This document shows positions 6,178 to 8,246 of a stretch of DNA of 8,246 bases, piece by piece. Position numbers and translations under genes: made by a program. Source of the DNA: Elusimicrobiota bacterium. Its GTDB lineage: Bacteria > Elusimicrobiota > Elusimicrobia > Elusimicrobiales > Elusimicrobiaceae. Location: the NCBI GenBank assembly GCA_031258375.1, contig JAIRMX010000167.1, positions 1 through 8,246 on the forward strand. The letters are read 5' to 3'. Positions within the stretch are counted from its first letter, which is position 1, and every line of letters starts with the position of its first letter. A model generated the notes under the pieces. That model saw only the letters and a program-made list of their open reading frames with translations. It searched no databases and was not told the DNA's origin.

Positions 6178-6305
6178 CAAGCTTTACGAAAGAGAGAAAA
6201 AATCAGAAGTTAATTTATGGACAGACAGATACTATCTTCCTAGAATAAATTTTTTTCATAATAATATTTTCCTATATTTATATTAAAACTAAATTACATT
6301 TAATT

Positions 6306-6335
6306 TTGCCATAATTTGTACAATATAACTATATA
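6306..6335 (+). promoter_or_regulatory. Likely promoter of the EbfC / CoA-binding / AKR cluster
   Basis: TTGCCA (6306-6311) is followed after 18 bases by TATATA (6330-6335), about 70 bases before the EbfC start. The -10 lies inside a perfect 12-base palindrome, AACTATATAGTT (6327-6338), which could be a small operator. The whole stretch is so AT-rich that chance matches are expected, so this is tentative. Confidence 0.35.
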
Positions 6336-6405
6336 GTTTATTTATTATGGTATCTTTGAAATTTTATTAAAAAATTCTTAAATGAATTTTGAGAGGGGAA
6401 TTATT

Positions 6406-6696
6406 ATGTTCAATAAAATTAAAGACTTAATGCAGCTTAGAAGCAAAATGGCGGAAGTGAAAAAACGGCTTGACACTATGGTAATTAAAGTTGAAAGTCC
6501 GTCTAAATTTTTTGAAATTACCATATCCGGCTCGCAGGAAGTTAAGGAAATAAAGATACTCAAAGATATTAAAAACGTTTCTTCGTCCGATATAGAAACG
6601 GATTTGCAGGCCTTGTTCAACAAAGCCGTTAAAGACTCGCAAATTATGGCCGCGCAGGCTATGGGCGATATCGCCGGCATGGGCGGCGCGGCATAA
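6406..6696 (+). CDS. ybaB: YbaB/EbfC-family nucleoid-associated protein
   Basis: The 96-residue protein begins MFNKIKDLMQLRSKM and shows the family layout. A charged N-terminal helix (2-25) comes first. A short beta region with FEITISGSQEVKEIKI (about 36-51) follows, then a C-terminal helix with DLQALFNKAVKDSQ (about 66-79) and a methionine/glycine-rich tail. Family members form dimers that bind DNA and coat the nucleoid. An in-frame ATG exists eight codons upstream (6382). The start at 6406 is preferred because GAGAGGGGA (6391-6399) lies about seven bases before it and because family proteins begin this way. The usual partners dnaX and recR are absent from the window. It leads a plus-strand cluster, with 17 bases to the next gene. 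Confidence 0.82.
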   Translation: MFNKIKDLMQLRSKMAEVKKRLDTMVIKVESPSKFFEITISGSQEVKEIKILKDIKNVSSSDIETDLQALFNKAVKDSQIMAAQAMGDIAGMGGAA

Positions 6697-6713
6697 AAAT
6701 CAAGGGGGGATTT

Positions 6714-7079
6714 ATGTCGGATAATAGAATTTGCGTCGTTGTGGGTAATACTGCCAATACGAATAAATATTGGTATAGGATTTTCAGGGATATAAAAAAA
6801 TACGGCCTGAAAGTTTATTGTATTAATCCGGCAATATCGGAAGCTGAGGGCAATAAAATTTATCCCGATTTTAAATCTTTGCCCGAGCAGGGTACTGATT
6901 TGATACTCGTCGCGCGTCCGGAGATTGCCGCAGGTTTCGTAAACGAAGCCTTAAATTTGAATTATAAAGACATTTGGTTCCAGCCCGGAACATACAGCGA
7001 AGAGGCCGCGGCAAAAGCGCAAAGCGCCGGCATTGAAGTTCACGACGAGTGTTTTATGATTTCCAATAATATTTGGTAA
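6714..7079 (+). CDS. CoA-binding-domain protein (YccU-like)
   Basis: This 121-residue protein is a single Rossmann-type CoA-binding domain, the size of the stand-alone YccU group. It starts with the nucleotide-binding strand ICVVVGNT (6-13). The family pattern follows: GLKVYCINP (31-39), a G-x-x-IYPDFKSLP stretch (46-57), DLILVARPE (62-70), KDIWFQPGTYSEEA (85-98) and GIEVHDECF (106-114), where C113 matches the conserved cysteine. Most such small proteins have no assigned function; binding of CoA or a nucleotide is expected from the fold. The ribosome site AGGGGGGA (6703-6710) is strong and close to the ATG. It lies between the EbfC-like gene and an aldo/keto reductase, and co-transcription is likely from the short gaps. 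Confidence 0.88.
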   Translation: MSDNRICVVVGNTANTNKYWYRIFRDIKKYGLKVYCINPAISEAEGNKIYPDFKSLPEQGTDLILVARPEIAAGFVNEALNLNYKDIWFQPGTYSEEAAAKAQSAGIEVHDECFMISNNIW

Positions 7080-7088
7080 TCTCTCAAA

Positions 7089-8015
7089 ATGCGGCCGCGC
7101 GTTAAAATTAAGGATTTGGAAGTATCGAAAATAGCGCTTGGCACTTGGGCTTTAGGCGGCGGGCGGGACTGGGGCGCTGCGGATGACAATAACGGCGCGG
7201 CGGCAATTTTAAAAGCCGTTGAGCTTGGCATAAATTTTATAGACACCGCGCCTATTTACGGAAATTTCCATTCTGAAACATTGCTCGGCAAAACCCTAAA
7301 AAATATAAGAAGCAAAATAGTTCTTGCCACTAAATGCGGGCTTTTGGCCGGCCCGCGCGCCGTCAGGCGGGACTTAAGCCCGCAGTCCGTGCGCGAGGAA
7401 CTCGAGGGATCTCTTCGTCGCCTAAAAACGGATTATATAGATTTTTATATTATTCACTGGCCGGACAAAAATATTCCGCTTTCTCAAACGCTAGGCGAAA
7501 TGCTGCGTCTTAAAGAAGCGGGGAAAATCAGGCATATCGGCGTTTCCAATTTTGACAATACCCTTCTGAAAGAGGCGGTTAAGTTTGCGGATATTGCCGT
7601 AGTGCAAAATGAATATTCCTATTTGCGCCGTTCCGCCGGAGAAGAGGTCTTTGAAACTGCCCGCAAACATAATATTGCTTTTTTGGCTTACGGACCTTTG
7701 GCCGGCGGCATTTTAAGCGGCAAATACAAAAAAGAACCCAATTTGCCTAATAATGACGCGAGAAACTTTTTCTATAAATGTTATAGAGGAGAGGCTTTTA
7801 AATCCGCTTTGGATATTGCGTCAAAGTTCGAGCGCATCGCCGTTTCTCGCGGAGTAAGCGCGGCGCAAGTTGCAATAAACTGGGTTCTTGCAAATCAGTA
7901 TGTTTCCTGCGCGGTTTGCGGCGCAAGAAATCCGCCGCAGGTTGAAGATATTGCCTCCGCGCTTTCTTGGCGGCTGAATGCTTCTGAACAAAATTTTTTA
8001 ACGGAAAATAAATAA
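7089..8015 (+). CDS. Aldo/keto reductase
   Basis: This 308-residue TIM-barrel oxidoreductase belongs to the NADPH-dependent aldo/keto reductase family. The catalytic tetrad is complete: D52 and Y57 (DTAPIYG), K82 (ATKCG) and H123 (IIHWPD). Other family marks are LGTWALGGG (17-25), GVSNF (151-155), QNEYS (173-177), YGPLAGGILSGKY (201-213) and the cofactor-binding CGARNPPQVED (277-287). It resembles general or YhdN-like members. The true substrate cannot be read from sequence. The ATG is nine bases after the previous stop and has no Shine-Dalgarno sequence, so it probably relies on coupled translation. The start fits because the family's first strand begins right after it. No clear intrinsic terminator follows. 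Confidence 0.96.
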   Translation: MRPRVKIKDLEVSKIALGTWALGGGRDWGAADDNNGAAAILKAVELGINFIDTAPIYGNFHSETLLGKTLKNIRSKIVLATKCGLLAGPRAVRRDLSPQSVREELEGSLRRLKTDYIDFYIIHWPDKNIPLSQTLGEMLRLKEAGKIRHIGVSNFDNTLLKEAVKFADIAVVQNEYSYLRRSAGEEVFETARKHNIAFLAYGPLAGGILSGKYKKEPNLPNNDARNFFYKCYRGEAFKSALDIASKFERIAVSRGVSAAQVAINWVLANQYVSCAVCGARNPPQVEDIASALSWRLNASEQNFLTENK

Positions 8016-8031
8016 AATTTTATTGCCGAAA

Positions 8032-8083
8032 GGAATAATAATAAAACAAAATATTTATAAATATAAAACAACGGAATTATTCC
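8032..8083. repeat. AT-rich inverted repeat downstream of the reductase
   Basis: GGAATAAT (8032-8039) is complementary to ATTATTCC (8076-8083) across a 36-base, very AT-rich loop. It is too weak and wide for a standard terminator. It may mark the boundary of the repeat block that follows. An AAAGGA ribosome-like site here is not followed by a start codon, so no small gene is called. Confidence 0.3.
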
Positions 8084-8093
8084 ATAATAAGTA

Positions 8094-8152
8094 GCGATGC
8101 CATGCCAAATGCCGTATCAAGACTTTACGGTGCAGGCCCGTTTCGCAATCTG
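8094..8152 (-). repeat. Palindromic intergenic repeat, copy 1 (inverted)
   Basis: Read on the minus strand, this block runs from CAGATTGC to GGCATCGC. Its 25-base core (8112-8136) matches the core of copy 2 at 22 of 25 positions. Within the core CCGTA (8112-8116) pairs with TACGG (8126-8130) around a nine-base loop. It has no coding features. Confidence 0.65.
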
Positions 8153-8154
8153 CT

Positions 8155-8175
8155 ATTCCGAACTCGTTTTGGAAT
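8155..8175. repeat. Hairpin between the two repeat copies
   Basis: ATTCC (8155-8159) pairs with GGAAT (8171-8175). The stem extends inward by a G-T wobble and two A-T pairs to a CTCGT loop. It sits between the two inverted repeat copies and is probably a member of a related palindromic family. Confidence 0.5.
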
Positions 8176-8189
8176 CTGTCTTTTAACTA

Positions 8190-8246
8190 CAGATGCTGAA
8201 ATAAACCTGCCCCGTAAGGTCTTAATACGGGGTTCAGCATGACGGC
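8190..8246 (+). repeat. Palindromic intergenic repeat, copy 2 (may continue past right edge)
   Basis: This is the plus-oriented copy of the repeat. The outer stem ATGCTGAA (8193-8200) pairs with TTCAGCAT (8233-8240), eight pairs. The inner stem CCCCGTA (8210-8216) pairs with TACGGGG (8226-8232) around a nine-base loop. The left strand has a nine-base bulge between the stems. Such TTCAGCATGAC-type palindromes are a common style of dispersed repeat in several bacterial lineages. The end may lie beyond the window. Confidence 0.7.

Larger units (their letters stand above)
5627..6405. other. Strand-switch intergenic region without an intact gene
   Basis: About 780 bases separate two divergently transcribed gene groups. 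From left to right it holds the minus-strand operon promoter, a 20-base palindrome, a dead prepilin fragment, an inverted-repeat element, a GC-rich palindromic repeat, a small hairpin and an AT-rich promoter region facing right. Between 6181 and 6300 I see only AT-rich sequence with no coherent signal. The relics of a gene and of repeats suggest a decaying region of relaxed selection. Confidence 0.7.

Noticed and set aside
5977..6180. A 67-codon minus-strand open frame crossing the intergenic repeats
   Set aside because: It runs straight through the MITE-like end, the palindromic repeat and the small hairpin, has no Shine-Dalgarno sequence and has no protein-like organisation. It is most likely a translation of repeat DNA.
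6180..6248. Plus-strand frame containing KLIYGQTDTIF, resembling the YGDTDS motif of family B DNA polymerases
   Set aside because: It is a stretch of about 20 codons with no further polymerase similarity on either side. The key Asp is Gln, so coincidence is the better explanation.
6382..6405. Upstream ATG for the EbfC-like gene
   Set aside because: The eight extra codons overlap the strong GAGAGGGGA ribosome site, and family members start at MFNK-like sequences.
8094..8246. CRISPR array
   Set aside because: There are only two copies, in opposite orientation and with imperfect identity, and no regular spacers or cas genes.

Overview
The window looks like a piece of an AT-rich bacterial chromosome, most likely Elusimicrobiota and perhaps the Endomicrobium lineage. 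That assignment is inference. It rests on a compact yacL-like / ispD / ispF / cysS operon, the style of the EbfC-like and aldo/keto reductase proteins, short AT-rich promoters, a degraded type IV prepilin gene, and several families of palindromic intergenic repeats. No rRNA, tRNA, CRISPR array or intact transposase gene is visible.

Layout. (1) Bases 1-76, minus strand: the first 25 codons of an unidentified gene that runs off the left edge, with a strong Shine-Dalgarno sequence and a promoter in 120-160. (2) Bases 198-5626, minus strand: six tightly packed genes forming one operon, read right to left. They are a membrane-anchored PIN-TRAM protein, ispD (GTG start), ispF, a small unknown lipoprotein, cysS, and a multi-pass GT-C-like membrane protein. 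Gaps are 2-10 bases and ispD/ispF overlap by 19. A TTGACA-type promoter lies just upstream. (3) Bases 5627-6405: a strand switch without intact genes. It is rich in structure: a perfect 20-base palindrome, a dead type IV prepilin, a 112-base element with terminal inverted repeats abutting that prepilin's lost start codon, a GC-rich palindromic repeat, a hairpin, and an AT-rich promoter region. (4) Bases 6406-8015, plus strand: a three-gene cluster of an EbfC/YbaB-family nucleoid-associated protein, a CoA-binding-fold protein and an aldo/keto reductase. (5) Bases 8016-8246: two inverted copies of a palindromic repeat around a third hairpin, running to the right edge.

How the genes work together. 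IspD and IspF catalyse two steps of the MEP pathway to isopentenyl diphosphate. Their linkage to a PIN-TRAM protein and cysS resembles the Firmicute yacL-ispD-ispF-gltX-cysE-cysS neighbourhood. Here a lipoprotein gene occupies the gltX/cysE position and a membrane protein has been added at the operon's end. The plus-strand cluster has no obvious shared pathway.

No clear new defence or mobile system is present. The most unusual part is the repeat-riddled pilin graveyard at 5726-6103.
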